Assembly: GCF_009733925.1 (NCBI RefSeq)
Contig: NZ_WOEI01000001.1
Span: 62,001 to 126,000 of the forward strand
Reading direction: 5' to 3'
Origin: Streptobacillus canis
Lineage (GTDB): Bacteria; Fusobacteriota; Fusobacteriia; Fusobacteriales; Leptotrichiaceae
Length of the DNA: 64,000 nucleotides
In this document: in pieces, positions 1-8,868 of the stretch
Layout of the letters: each line of letters starts with the position of its first letter
Numbering within the stretch: the first letter of the stretch is position 1
Notes under the pieces: model-generated
What the model saw: only the letters and a program-made list of their open reading frames with translations
The model's database searches: none
What the model was told of the DNA's origin: nothing
Position numbers and translations under genes: made by a program

Positions 1-2
1 TG

Positions 3-332
3 GATTACGGTAAATATCGTTATGAGAAATTAAAAAAAGATAAAGAGAATAAGAAAAAACAAAAAAATACTGTAATTAAAGAATTAAGAGTTAAACCTCA
101 TATCGATACACATGATATGGAAACTAAAATTAATCAAATTGAAAAATTCTTAGAGAAAGAAAACAAAGTAAAAATCAGTTTAAGATTATCAGGAAGAGAA
201 AAGCTACATTCAGAATCAGCAGTTAAAGTGTTAGATGAATTTGCTGAAGTCTTCGAAGATAAAGCTATAGTTGAAAAAAAATATGGAAAAGAGCAATTAC
301 AAAAATTTGTAATGCTTTCACCTAAGAAATAG
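3..332 (+). CDS. infC: Translation initiation factor IF-3, C-terminal part (cut by window edge)
   Basis: The frame is open to the left edge, so the start lies outside the window; the visible part is about 109 residues. It reads DYGKYRYEKLKKDK, then KELRVKPHIDTHD and VKISLRLSGREKLH, the hallmark stretches of the IF-3 linker and C-terminal domain that binds the 30S platform and checks the initiator tRNA. It is followed after 18 bases by rpmI and then rplT, the classic infC-rpmI-rplT operon. An internal ATG at 117 is not the start, because conserved IF-3 sequence continues upstream of it. Identity is secure; the N-domain and any leader cannot be seen. Confidence 0.95.
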   Translation, partial: DYGKYRYEKLKKDKENKKKQKNTVIKELRVKPHIDTHDMETKINQIEKFLEKENKVKISLRLSGREKLHSESAVKVLDEFAEVFEDKAIVEKKYGKEQLQKFVMLSPKK

Positions 333-350
333 ACAAGAGGAGGAAAAATT

Positions 351-557
351 ATGCCAAAGATGAAAACACACAAAGGAGCAAAAAAAAGAATTAAAGTTAC
401 AGGAACAGGTAAATTCGTAGTTAAACATTCAGGAAAAAGCCACATCTTAACTAAGAAAACACATAAAAGAAAGAAAAGATTAGGACAAGACCAAGTATTA
501 ACTGGTGGAGCAGCTAGAAAAGCATCTAGATTATTAGCAGGACAAGAAGGAAGATAA
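351..557 (+). CDS. rpmI: 50S ribosomal protein L35
   Basis: A 68-residue, very basic protein beginning [20 protein letters not shown], the L35 signature, close to the family's usual 64-66 residues. It is a late-assembling protein of the large subunit. It lies 18 bases after infC with a strong AGGAGG ribosome-binding site at 339-345 and 22 bases before rplT. In many bacteria L20 represses this operon by binding the leader, which here would lie upstream of the window. Nothing unusual is seen in the protein. Confidence 0.97.
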   Translation: MPKMKTHKGAKKRIKVTGTGKFVVKHSGKSHILTKKTHKRKKRLGQDQVLTGGAARKASRLLAGQEGR

Positions 558-579
558 TAACTTATAAGGAGGAAAGAAA

Positions 580-930
580 ATGCCAAGAGTAAAAACTGGA
601 ATAGTAAGAAGAAAAAAACATAAAAAAGTATTAAATGAAGCAAAAGGATATAGAGGATCTACAAAAACTAATTATAAAAAGGCTAATGAAGCTGTTAAAA
701 AAGCTATGGCTTATGCAACAGAACATAGAAAATTAAAGAAAAGAACAATGAGAGAATTATGGATAATCAGAATTAATGCAGCAACTCGTGCTGAAGGATT
801 ATCATATTCTAAATTCATGAATGGATTAAAGAAATTAAACATCGAATTAGACAGAAAAGTTTTAGCAGAATTAGCTTTAAACAACTCTGCAGAATTCAAA
901 GCTTTAGTAGACAAAGTAAAAGCATTATAA
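580..930 (+). CDS. rplT: 50S ribosomal protein L20
   Basis: A 116-residue basic protein beginning [18 protein letters not shown] and containing [15 protein letters not shown] and [10 protein letters not shown], typical of L20, a 23S-binding protein needed for early large-subunit assembly and often the autogenous repressor of its operon. The length is normal. The ribosome-binding site AGGAGG lies at 568-573. It is the last gene of infC-rpmI-rplT, as shown by the hairpin terminator starting six bases after the stop. Confidence 0.97.
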   Translation: MPRVKTGIVRRKKHKKVLNEAKGYRGSTKTNYKKANEAVKKAMAYATEHRKLKKRTMRELWIIRINAATRAEGLSYSKFMNGLKKLNIELDRKVLAELALNNSAEFKALVDKVKAL

Positions 931-935
931 TATAT

Positions 936-966
936 AAAACTACATCACATGATGTAGTTTTTTTTA
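936..966 (+). terminator. Terminator of the infC-rpmI-rplT operon
   Basis: An 11-base stem AAAACTACATC / GATGTAGTTTT with loop ACAT is followed by a T run. It lies directly after the rplT stop. Confidence 0.9.
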
Positions 967-980
967 TCTCTAAAAAATGG

Positions 981-986
981 TATAAT
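981..986 (+). promoter_or_regulatory. -10 box of the addB/addA promoter
   Basis: TATAAT at 981-986 lies 29 bases before the ATG at 1016. The -35 position falls in the T run of the preceding terminator and is weak. GGTGGTG at 1006-1012 acts as ribosome-binding site. Confidence 0.5.
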
Positions 987-1015
987 ATATCAAAAGTATA
1001 TAAAGGTGGTGTTTT

Positions 1016-3496
1016 ATGGCTCTAAAATTTGAATATAAAGGTATAGATTTTGATTTAAATAATAATATAGAAGATAATACTTTATATGTTTTTTCAAATT
1101 TTAATGATAAATTTGAAATAGAAAGTAAAGATAAAGATATTTTTACTACAAAAAAATATATAACTGAAAATGAATTCTGGGAAAAAGTAATATTAAGTAA
1201 AAAAATATTACTTAAAGAGGAAAAAGAGGTAGTGTTCTTTTATAATACGCTAAATAATGAAATTAAGAAAAAACTTCAAATAAATGAATATTTTGATTGT
1301 ATAGATATAGCATATAGATATTATTCATTTATGAAAGAATATATAGAATATGGTGTTGATTTAAATGAAATAGAAGTACATGAGTGGCAAAAAAATATAA
1401 TTAATCTATATCTTAATATAAATGATAAAATGTTAGAAAGAGCACATAAAGAAGTGAAAATACCTAGATATTTATTACCAGTATTTTCATATATTAATCA
1501 AGATTTTCTTAATAATTTTAAGAAGATAGTGTTTGTTAATAAATTTTCATTTACTGTATTTGAGAAGAAAATTTTAGAAGATATTGATAATCTTTCTATA
1601 TTCCTATATGTAAATAAAAATGATTATGATGAAGAAAAAAATATTTTAAAAAATATTACTATGCCAAGCTTAAAAGAGAAAAATATTAAAGTAGTAGAGT
1701 GTAGTGATAAATTTACACAGACTATAAATATTTTAGACAATTTGGAAAAATTTAATACTTTTTATGATATGGCAGAGAAAAAGAAAGCAAAAATAAAAGA
1801 TGAAAATATTTTTGTTAATCAAAATGAGTTGATAAATACATTAGATTTTTCATTTAATCATACTGTTGCATATAATATACTATCTAAAATATATTTAGCC
1901 ATAAAAAATTCCATAAATGGTAGATACTTAATTTCAGATATATATAGACTTTACTCAATAAAAGAATTTAGAAATGAATTTGAAATAGAAAATAGCGATT
2001 TATCTATTTTATTTAGAGAATCAAGATATAATAACATATATATAGAAAGTGAAAAACTTGAGAGTTTAAGGTTGCTAAATGAAATAAAAAAATATAGAAG
2101 TAAGGAAGAATTTTTAGAGTTATTTACAAGAATTGGTAATATTAAATCTAAAAAAGAATATATGTTTAATACTAATTTTACTTTTTTTGAGGCATTAAGT
2201 GAAGTTAATGTTCTAGATTTAGATTTTCTATCAAATTTTGTTGTAGATTATTTAATGTTATTTATGAAATATTTAGATAAAAAAACATTACATGCTGATT
2301 TAATTGAAAAGAAAAATAGAATATTAGATATAAAAAAATTAGGTACGGAAATAAAAGAAAATTTTGCTTTAATAAATGTACAAGGAAATATTGTAATAAA
2401 AGATAGAAATATCTTTTCTAAATCACAAAGTACATTACTTGGTTTACCTGTATCAGATGATTTAGTATATGAAAACCTATTTAATGTTTATAGAAATATT
2501 GCAGTTTCAAATAATATATATATAAGCTATATAAAAAATGAAGATGAGAATATATCAGAAATGCCATTTTTAACTGATTTAGTTTTTACAAATAAATTAA
2601 AAGCTGATAAAAAGGAAATAACTATGGGAGAAAAGACAGTTATTTTAGATCAATTACTAGATAAAAGCAATATTAAGATTAAAGATAAAGTTGAAAATGA
2701 TTTGATGCATAAAAATGATAAATTATCTGATTTTAGTAATATATCAGTTACTAAATTATTGAGACTTATTAATTCGGAATTAGATTTCTACTTATCTACT
2801 AATATAGATGAAAGTGATATATTTAATGAAGATATTAAAGTAGTTGAAGTAGGAAATATTACACATAGGATTATGGAAAATATTATAAATAAAATAGGTA
2901 AAAAGATTATTCATTTAAAAGATGTAGAGTTATTAAACTATATTAATGAGTCTATAGAATTAGTTATGAATGAAAAGGAAAATACTGTACTTGATGAGTA
3001 TAAAAAATACTTTGAAATGACATATTTAAAAGACTTACCTGAAACGATAATAGATTTCTTTAATAAGCTAAAGAAAGAATTAATACATGAAAATATAGTT
3101 GAAATATATACTGAAAAAGAAGTAGGATTTAATTTAAATATAGAAGATAGAGAAATTAAGATTAAAGGAAAATCAGATTTAATAATAGAGACAGAAACAA
3201 AATACTATATTATTGATTTTAAAACAGGAAAATATAAGATAGATAAAATGAAAAAATATGCGAATCAAGTAGAAATATATTCATATATGGATGAGGTAAA
3301 AGATAAGGAAATTTTAGGGTATATTTCATTCATACAAACATTTGATACCTTTGTTCAAGTAGATATGAATAAAGTAGAAGTAAATAAAGAAGTAATAATT
3401 GAAAAATTAACTTCATATATTAAAGATGAAGTATTTGATTTAGGTAAAGTAGATAAATATTCTAGTTTTAAGGAGGTAATTAACAATGGAAAATAA
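1016..3496 (+). CDS. addB: AddB-like PD-(D/E)XK nuclease subunit of an AddAB-type recombination complex
   Basis: An 826-residue protein. Its C-terminal part carries a RecB-family nuclease: KGKSDLII around residue 720, YYIIDFKTGK around 735 (the D...DxK metal site), and QVEIYSYM (the QxxxY motif). The N-terminal two thirds have no Walker A motif and fit the inactive helicase scaffold of AddB. It overlaps the AddA-like gene by 11 bases, which supports the pairing. By family knowledge the complex processes double-strand ends for RecA loading. It is shorter than Bacillus AddB (about 1,150), and the C-terminal cysteine cluster of classical AddB is not visible, so it may be RexB-like or a reduced form. 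Confidence 0.8.
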   Translation: MALKFEYKGIDFDLNNNIEDNTLYVFSNFNDKFEIESKDKDIFTTKKYITENEFWEKVILSKKILLKEEKEVVFFYNTLNNEIKKKLQINEYFDCIDIAYRYYSFMKEYIEYGVDLNEIEVHEWQKNIINLYLNINDKMLERAHKEVKIPRYLLPVFSYINQDFLNNFKKIVFVNKFSFTVFEKKILEDIDNLSIFLYVNKNDYDEEKNILKNITMPSLKEKNIKVVECSDKFTQTINILDNLEKFNTFYDMAEKKKAKIKDENIFVNQNELINTLDFSFNHTVAYNILSKIYLAIKNSINGRYLISDIYRLYSIKEFRNEFEIENSDLSILFRESRYNNIYIESEKLESLRLLNEIKKYRSKEEFLELFTRIGNIKSKKEYMFNTNFTFFEALSEVNVLDLDFLSNFVVDYLMLFMKYLDKKTLHADLIEKKNRILDIKKLGTEIKENFALINVQGNIVIKDRNIFSKSQSTLLGLPVSDDLVYENLFNVYRNIAVSNNIYISYIKNEDENISEMPFLTDLVFTNKLKADKKEITMGEKTVILDQLLDKSNIKIKDKVENDLMHKNDKLSDFSNISVTKLLRLINSELDFYLSTNIDESDIFNEDIKVVEVGNITHRIMENIINKIGKKIIHLKDVELLNYINESIELVMNEKENTVLDEYKKYFEMTYLKDLPETIIDFFNKLKKELIHENIVEIYTEKEVGFNLNIEDREIKIKGKSDLIIETETKYYIIDFKTGKYKIDKMKKYANQVEIYSYMDEVKDKEILGYISFIQTFDTFVQVDMNKVEVNKEVIIEKLTSYIKDEVFDLGKVDKYSSFKEVINNGK

Positions 3497-6461
3497 AAAA
3501 ACTGTTGTAAAAGCAAGTGCTGGTACAGGTAAAACATATAGATTATCACTAGAATATATTTATTTTTTACTTTTAGATATTGATTTCAGAAATATATTGG
3601 TTATGACTTTTACTAAAAAAGCAACGGCAGAAATAAAAAATAGAATATTTGAATTTATTTTAACTATAATATCTAAAGATGAAAAATCACATGAATTAAT
3701 TAAAAATATAGAAAGTAATTTTGAATATAAATTTAAACCTGGTGATATAGATAAATTAACTCATATATATAAAGATATGTTGATAAATAAAAATAGAGTT
3801 AGAATAGATACTATAGATGGATTTACAGCAAAAGTATTTAATACATGTATTGCTGAACCTATACTTGATATTTATGATTATGATGTATTAACAGAAGATA
3901 CAGAAACAGAAAGAACTTTGTATACAGACTTTGTTATTAAACTAATTAATAATCCAAGATTTAAATATAAGTATGAAAAAACAGAAATCAAAGAGATAAT
4001 AAGAGAGATAAAAAAGAATTTTCTATATAATAAAGAAGAATTACTTAGTATAAAAAAAATAGATGAAAAATATAGTTTAAGTGATGTAATAAACAAGGCT
4101 AAAAATCTATTTTTCAATGAATTAAATATAGAATTTAATGGTGAGTTACCAAAGGTAAAAAAAGATATAGAAAAAGTAAAAGATATATTAATTCAAGTTA
4201 ATGATGTAAATACTGAATTCTATTATTCGAAATTAAATAAATATTTTAAAGAAATTTTTACTGTATTTGATATATTTGATTTAAGAGCAAAAAAATCATC
4301 TGAAGTAGTAAAAGATATAATAGAAAATAAGATGGAAATATCAAAAAAAATACAGGAATTTCAAATTATTAGATATATTTATGAAAGTGATAAAAAAACT
4401 AAAGAAGTTTATGAAAATTCGAAAATTGTATTTGAAGAAGACTTTAAGTTAAAGAAGGAAAATAAATTATTAGAGTTTAATGATATTACATACTATACTC
4501 TTAAGTATATTTTTGATGAAAAGTTAGGATTAGTTAAAGATGGAAAAGTTACAGAAGCGTTTTATGAGTTAATGGATGGTAAGATAGAAGCCTTAATGGT
4601 AGATGAGTTTCAAGATACAAGTGTTCCTCAATTTAAATTTATGAAACTAATAATGGATGGAGCTAAAATTGTTACATGTGTAGGAGATGAGAAACAAAGT
4701 ATTTATGAATGGCGTGGAGGATATAAAAAATTATTTGAAGATCTAGAAAAAACTTTAGGAGAAGATACGGTAGTTAAAAATTTAGGGACATGTTATAGAT
4801 CTGAAAAGAATATTATTGATTTTGTAAATGATAAGTTCTCTAAACTTGAAGATTATGGATATGAGACTGTCAATTCAAGTAAAGAAGATAAAAATGCCGG
4901 ATATGTTGAAACTATATTAGTAAAAAAAGTAGAAACTGGTAATGGAAATGCAGATAAAATAGAAAATGAAGATTTTATAATTAAAGCAATTGTAAATAAA
5001 ATAATTGAAAATAAAGACTATACGGATACAGCTGTATTATTGAGAGAGAATAAGGCTCTCGAAAAAGTAGCTAAATACTTAGATGAAAATAATATTAGTT
5101 ATTCATTAATAACTAAATCAAATATTTTAGATGTAGAAGTTGTTAAAAACGCTCATAGATTAGTAAAATATTTGGTTACTAAAAACGAATTATATAAATT
5201 TGAATTTTTAAGAAGCAGTATAAAAAATTATAGTTTAGATGATATTGATGAGGTTATTAATGGTAAAGTAGATGAGGATGTAGAATTTTTCAAAAATAAT
5301 TTTGATAGACATAATTCATACAATTCAAATGATTTTGATTTTGCTAAGGAATATTTATCTAGATTTGGATATACTGTAAATGAAGATGCTAATGATATAC
5401 TTAATTTAAATGTATATTTTTCTAAAATGAAAGAATTTAATAATTTATTTGATTTCTATGAGAGCATAGAAAAAAATAAAGAAACAAGAAAATCTATTAT
5501 AGAAAAAGATGGTATTATTCTTACAACTATACATGCTTCTAAGGGACTTGAGTATAAAAATGTCTATACTTATGATGATAGTTTTGATAAAAATAAGTTA
5601 GGATATAAAAAGTATGTGTTTTATGATAATGAATATAATGTATCTAATTTTAAATTAACACAATATGATATCTTGTATAAAATGTTTAAAAATATAATGG
5701 AAAGTAAGAATTTTGATGATATAGAAAAAGGCATATTTTTAGAATATTTAAAAAATTATGATAATGTTTATGATGAATATACTGTTATTAATAAAAGCTT
5801 TAAAGACGCATATTTAAATGTTAATTATGTAGGATATACAAGAGCTAGAGAAAATTGTTATGTATTCTTTGAAAAAACAGGGCCATTAATTAAAGTTGTA
5901 GAAAAAGTTGGTGAAAGAAAATCAAAAGAGATAAAAGAAAAAGAAACTTCTTTTGTAGATTATTCAAAATATTCTAATTATTTAACACAAACTAATTATT
6001 TAGAGGCAGAAAATGAAGAATATGATATTGATAGAATTAATAAACAAAAAGAAGGAAGTGCAATACATTATTTCTTTGAAGTATATAACGGTGATGTTGA
6101 AGTTGCTATAGATATAGTTAAAAAGAAATATGGTAATTTATTATCTGATGAAAGTTTTAGTAGAGTATTAGATTTAATTGATAAAAATATTACGAAATAT
6201 ACACATATATTGAATACTAATTTGAAAAAATATTCTGAATTTAAAATTTTTGATAGAGAAGATAATGATAAAATGTATATTATAGATTTATTACTATTAG
6301 ATAATGAAAATAAAAAGGCATATATATATGATTTTAAAACGGGACATAATGTAATTAACAATCCTAAATATATTAAACAATTAGAAAACTATAAAAGAAT
6401 TTTATCTAAAGAATTAGAAGAATTTGAGATATTTACTCAAATACTTCCATTAGATGAATAA
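3486..6461 (+). CDS. addA: AddA-like UvrD-family helicase/nuclease
   Basis: A 991-residue superfamily 1 helicase. Walker A ASAGTGKT is at residues 10-17; Walker B DEFQDTS is near 372; CVGDEKQSIYEWRGG is motif III; TTIHASKGLEYKN and YVGYTRARENCYVFF are motifs V and VI. The C-terminus has a nuclease site, IIDLLLL followed by YIYDFKTGH. These are the features of AddA, the motor and one of two nucleases of AddAB, acting on broken DNA ends. The ribosome-binding site AAGGAGG at 3469-3475 lies inside the end of the addB gene. It is about 200 residues shorter than Bacillus AddA. Confidence 0.9.
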   Translation: MENKKTVVKASAGTGKTYRLSLEYIYFLLLDIDFRNILVMTFTKKATAEIKNRIFEFILTIISKDEKSHELIKNIESNFEYKFKPGDIDKLTHIYKDMLINKNRVRIDTIDGFTAKVFNTCIAEPILDIYDYDVLTEDTETERTLYTDFVIKLINNPRFKYKYEKTEIKEIIREIKKNFLYNKEELLSIKKIDEKYSLSDVINKAKNLFFNELNIEFNGELPKVKKDIEKVKDILIQVNDVNTEFYYSKLNKYFKEIFTVFDIFDLRAKKSSEVVKDIIENKMEISKKIQEFQIIRYIYESDKKTKEVYENSKIVFEEDFKLKKENKLLEFNDITYYTLKYIFDEKLGLVKDGKVTEAFYELMDGKIEALMVDEFQDTSVPQFKFMKLIMDGAKIVTCVGDEKQSIYEWRGGYKKLFEDLEKTLGEDTVVKNLGTCYRSEKNIIDFVNDKFSKLEDYGYETVNSSKEDKNAGYVETILVKKVETGNGNADKIENEDFIIKAIVNKIIENKDYTDTAVLLRENKALEKVAKYLDENNISYSLITKSNILDVEVVKNAHRLVKYLVTKNELYKFEFLRSSIKNYSLDDIDEVINGKVDEDVEFFKNNFDRHNSYNSNDFDFAKEYLSRFGYTVNEDANDILNLNVYFSKMKEFNNLFDFYESIEKNKETRKSIIEKDGIILTTIHASKGLEYKNVYTYDDSFDKNKLGYKKYVFYDNEYNVSNFKLTQYDILYKMFKNIMESKNFDDIEKGIFLEYLKNYDNVYDEYTVINKSFKDAYLNVNYVGYTRARENCYVFFEKTGPLIKVVEKVGERKSKEIKEKETSFVDYSKYSNYLTQTNYLEAENEEYDIDRINKQKEGSAIHYFFEVYNGDVEVAIDIVKKKYGNLLSDESFSRVLDLIDKNITKYTHILNTNLKKYSEFKIFDREDNDKMYIIDLLLLDNENKKAYIYDFKTGHNVINNPKYIKQLENYKRILSKELEEFEIFTQILPLDE

Positions 6462-6503
6462 AAAAATCTGATAATTTCCAATTAAGGATCTTATCAGATT
6501 TTT
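6462..6503. terminator. Bidirectional terminator between addA and gltS
   Basis: AAAAATCTGATAA at 6462-6474 pairs with TTATCAGATTTTT at 6491-6503. With A and T tracts on both sides it serves the convergent genes on each strand. Confidence 0.85.
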
Positions 6504-6506
6504 ATT

Positions 6507-7685
6507 TTAACTAAAATACTGTATAAATATTGTTATTATACTAATATTGAAGAAGTCTATAAATAATGCACCAACTATAGGAACTACAAGGAATGCAACT
6601 TTTGAATACCCAAATTCATCGTTTATAGATTTCATATTAGCAAGGGCATTTGGTGTTGCTCCCATTCCAAATCCCATATGTCCAGCAGCAATAACAGCAG
6701 CATCAAAGTTTCTTCCCATAACATTAAATGTAATAAATCTTATGAATAAGTAAGTTGTAATTACTTGAGCTAATAATAGTATTGTTAATGGACCTGCAAG
6801 TCCGAATAATTGCCATAATTTTAATGATATTAATGCTATTGAAAGGAATAAGTTAAGTGATATACTTTCTAATACTTGTATTTCTTTCATAGGCATTTCT
6901 TTATAGAAAATATCTGAGATATTTCTAATTATTGCTGCGACAAACATTGGGCCTATATATACTGGTAATTTTAAACCAGCTTGTTTAAACCAAATGTTTA
7001 AAATTGTACCTACACTCATTGTGAATAAAAGTATAAAGAATGCAGTTGCAAATCTTTCTTCATCTAATTCATGAATTTCATTATCTTCTTCTATTGATTC
7101 TTCAATAGTATCTTGAGATTTTAAGTTATATTTTTCAATTAGTTTTTTCCCTAATGGTGGACCAAATAAAGAACCAACTATAGTACCAAATGTAGCTGCT
7201 GCGATTGCAATTGTTTTTAAACCATCCATGTTAATATTTTCAGCTATTGCACTTGATGTTCCATGTCCTCCAGTCATAGGAGTAGATCCAGTCATTAAAG
7301 AAATTAAAGGATTTACATTAAGTAATTTTCCAATTACTATTGCTACGGCGTTTTGGAAGAAAATTAATAATACAGCTACAAATAAGAATAATACTAATTT
7401 TATTCCACCCTTTTTAAGTAGTGAAAAACTTGCATTAAATCCAACGCTAGTAAAAAACATTATCATAAAGAAATCTTGTAAAGTAGTATCAAAATTAAAT
7501 TCTATAATATTCAGATATTTAAGAATTAATGCTAATATTGAAAATAGGAAACCTCCTATTACTGCATTTGGCATGCAATATTTCTGTAAGACTTTAGATC
7601 TTTTCTTTAGTCTAATACCAATAACTAAGAAAATAACTGCTAGTCCGACAGTTTGTATCATATCTAAATCTAAAATATATTTCAT
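6507..7685 (-). CDS. gltS: Sodium/glutamate symporter GltS
   Basis: A 392-residue polytopic membrane protein with the two inverted GltS repeats. Visible motifs are TGSTPMTGGHGTSSA in the first half and AAGHMGFGMGATPNALAN in the second, both part of the substrate and sodium site. By family it imports glutamate with sodium. The ATG at 7685 was chosen because GGAGGT lies immediately upstream; a TTG four codons earlier overlaps that ribosome-binding site. The gene stands alone between its own promoter and a shared terminator. A charged cytoplasmic loop rich in E and D lies mid-protein. Confidence 0.95.
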   Translation of the reverse strand: MKYILDLDMIQTVGLAVIFLVIGIRLKKRSKVLQKYCMPNAVIGGFLFSILALILKYLNIIEFNFDTTLQDFFMIMFFTSVGFNASFSLLKKGGIKLVLFLFVAVLLIFFQNAVAIVIGKLLNVNPLISLMTGSTPMTGGHGTSSAIAENINMDGLKTIAIAAATFGTIVGSLFGPPLGKKLIEKYNLKSQDTIEESIEEDNEIHELDEERFATAFFILLFTMSVGTILNIWFKQAGLKLPVYIGPMFVAAIIRNISDIFYKEMPMKEIQVLESISLNLFLSIALISLKLWQLFGLAGPLTILLLAQVITTYLFIRFITFNVMGRNFDAAVIAAGHMGFGMGATPNALANMKSINDEFGYSKVAFLVVPIVGALFIDFFNISIITIFIQYFS

Positions 7686-7711
7686 AAAAACCTCCAATTT
7701 GTTATTTTTTT

Positions 7712-7740
7712 ATGATACAATATATATAGGAAAAAATCAA
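7712..7740 (-). promoter_or_regulatory. Candidate gltS promoter
   Basis: On the minus strand TTGATT (7740-7735) and TATCAT (7717-7712) are separated by 17 bases, 27 bases before the gltS start. The match is moderate. Confidence 0.45.
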
Positions 7741-7798
7741 CTATATTATATTTATGTAAATATTTATCAAATATATGTAAATATATACAAATAATTGA

Positions 7799-7827
7799 TT
7801 GACAGAGTACACTAAATGTGTTATTAT
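7799..7827 (+). promoter_or_regulatory. Promoter of the rplU-prp-rpmA operon
   Basis: A perfect TTGACA at 7799-7804 with TATTAT at 7822-7827 (17-base spacer); TATACT at 7825-7830 is an alternative -10. The leader is about 60 bases. Confidence 0.75.
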
Positions 7828-7843
7828 ACTATGTACGCATGTG

Positions 7844-7862
7844 TTAGGTGGCTAATACCTAA
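7844..7862 (+). promoter_or_regulatory. Leader hairpin upstream of rplU, possible L21 autoregulatory element
   Basis: TTAGGT at 7844-7849 pairs with ACCTAA at 7857-7862 around loop GGCTAAT, inside the 5' leader of the rplU transcript and 34 bases before the start. L21 leaders with structured regulatory RNA are known in other bacteria; that this one acts the same way is inference. Confidence 0.4.
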
Positions 7863-7895
7863 AGCAGCGATTTTGATAATTTCGGAGGTGAACAG

Positions 7896-8192
7896 ATGTT
7901 TGCAGTAATTAAAACTGGAGGAAAACAATACAAAGTTGAAGTAGGTTCATTATTAAAAGTTGAAAAATTAGCCGTAGAAGTAGGAACTGAAGTTTCATTT
8001 GAAGAAGTATTAATGGTAGGAGATAAAGTAGGATCACCATTAGTAGAAGGAGCTAAAGTAGTAGCTGAAGTTAAAGAACACGGTAAAGGTAAAAAAGTTA
8101 TCAACTTTAAATACAATAAAAAAACATACTACAGAAAACAAGGTCATAGACAACAATATACTTTAATTGAAGTTAAAGATATTAAAGGATAG
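7896..8192 (+). CDS. rplU: 50S ribosomal protein L21
   Basis: A 98-residue protein beginning [17 protein letters not shown], with [18 protein letters not shown] near the end, both diagnostic of L21, a 23S-binding large-subunit protein. The ribosome-binding site GGAGGTG is at 7884-7890. It heads the rplU-prp-rpmA operon, conserved in Firmicutes and Fusobacteria, where the middle gene encodes the protease that trims L27. The length is normal. Confidence 0.97.
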   Translation: MFAVIKTGGKQYKVEVGSLLKVEKLAVEVGTEVSFEEVLMVGDKVGSPLVEGAKVVAEVKEHGKGKKVINFKYNKKTYYRKQGHRQQYTLIEVKDIKG

Positions 8193-8194
8193 TC

Positions 8195-8530
8195 ATGACA
8201 AACGTTGAATTTTCTGAAAAAGAAGATAAAATTGTATCCTTTTTAATAAAGGGACATACAGAAGCATATAACTATGGAGAAGACATAGTATGTGCATCAA
8301 TTTCTGCCACATCTATAATGACATTAAATGGCCTAATAGAAGTGTTGAAAGTAAAGAAATTGAATTATGAAATGAAAGATGGATATATTTTTTGTGACCT
8401 GAGAAATGTTGACGCGGAAGATTTAAATAAGTCTCAAAGTCTGCTAAAATCTTTAGCAATAATGCTAAAACAAATTTCAAAAGATTATCCAAAAAATGTA
8501 CAATTTAGAGCTAGGAGGTATGGAAAATGA
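8195..8530 (+). CDS. prp: Ribosomal-processing cysteine protease Prp
   Basis: A 111-residue protein with the Prp signature [18 protein letters not shown]: catalytic His is residue 21 and Cys residue 33. By family it removes the N-terminal extension of L27 so the mature protein can enter the ribosome. It lies between rplU (two bases before) and rpmA (overlap of four bases), the invariant order for this enzyme. L27 downstream carries the matching cleavage motif, which supports the function directly. Confidence 0.93.
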   Translation: MTNVEFSEKEDKIVSFLIKGHTEAYNYGEDIVCASISATSIMTLNGLIEVLKVKKLNYEMKDGYIFCDLRNVDAEDLNKSQSLLKSLAIMLKQISKDYPKNVQFRARRYGK

Positions 8531-8817
8531 TATTAAAGTTGAATTTACAATTATTCGCCTCAAAAAAGGGACAAGGGTCAACTAAAAATGGTAGAGACTC
8601 AAACCCTAAATATTTAGGAGTAAAAAGATATGATGGTGAAGCTGTAAAAGCTGGAAACATAATTGTTAGACAAAGAGGAACTAAATTCCACCCAGGAAAC
8701 AACATGGGACTTGGAAAAGATTACACTTTATTTGCTTTAATTGAAGGTTACGTTAAATTTGAAACATTCAAAGGTAAAAAAAGAGTAAGTGTTTACCCAG
8801 AAAAAATAGTTAAATAA
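8527..8817 (+). CDS. rpmA: 50S ribosomal protein L27 with Prp-cleaved N-terminal extension
   Basis: A 96-residue protein. The body, [24 protein letters not shown] and [15 protein letters not shown], is canonical L27, which reaches the peptidyl transferase centre. It is preceded by [10 protein letters not shown], the hydrophobic extension recognised by Prp; cleavage is expected between Phe10 and Ala11, exposing the functional N-terminus. The start overlaps the prp stop by four bases, so the two are translationally coupled. A strong terminator follows. Confidence 0.97.
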   Translation: MILKLNLQLFASKKGQGSTKNGRDSNPKYLGVKRYDGEAVKAGNIIVRQRGTKFHPGNNMGLGKDYTLFALIEGYVKFETFKGKKRVSVYPEKIVK

Positions 8818-8825
8818 TAGATAAG

Positions 8826-8857
8826 AAAAGCCTTTTTTAAGTAAAAGGCTTTTTTTT
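8826..8857 (+). terminator. Terminator after rpmA
   Basis: AAAAGCCTTTT and AAAAGGCTTTT form an 11-base stem with a short loop, followed by eight T. Confidence 0.9.
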
Positions 8858-8868
8858 AAAGGTGATAT

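Noticed and set aside
134-643. A 169-codon minus-strand frame at the left edge
   Set aside because: It overlaps infC, rpmI and part of rplT in antisense; its leucine/phenylalanine richness comes from the complement of lysine codons.
7228-7794. A 188-codon open frame on the plus strand
   Set aside because: It lies opposite gltS and runs into the gltS promoter; composition is that of a shadow frame.
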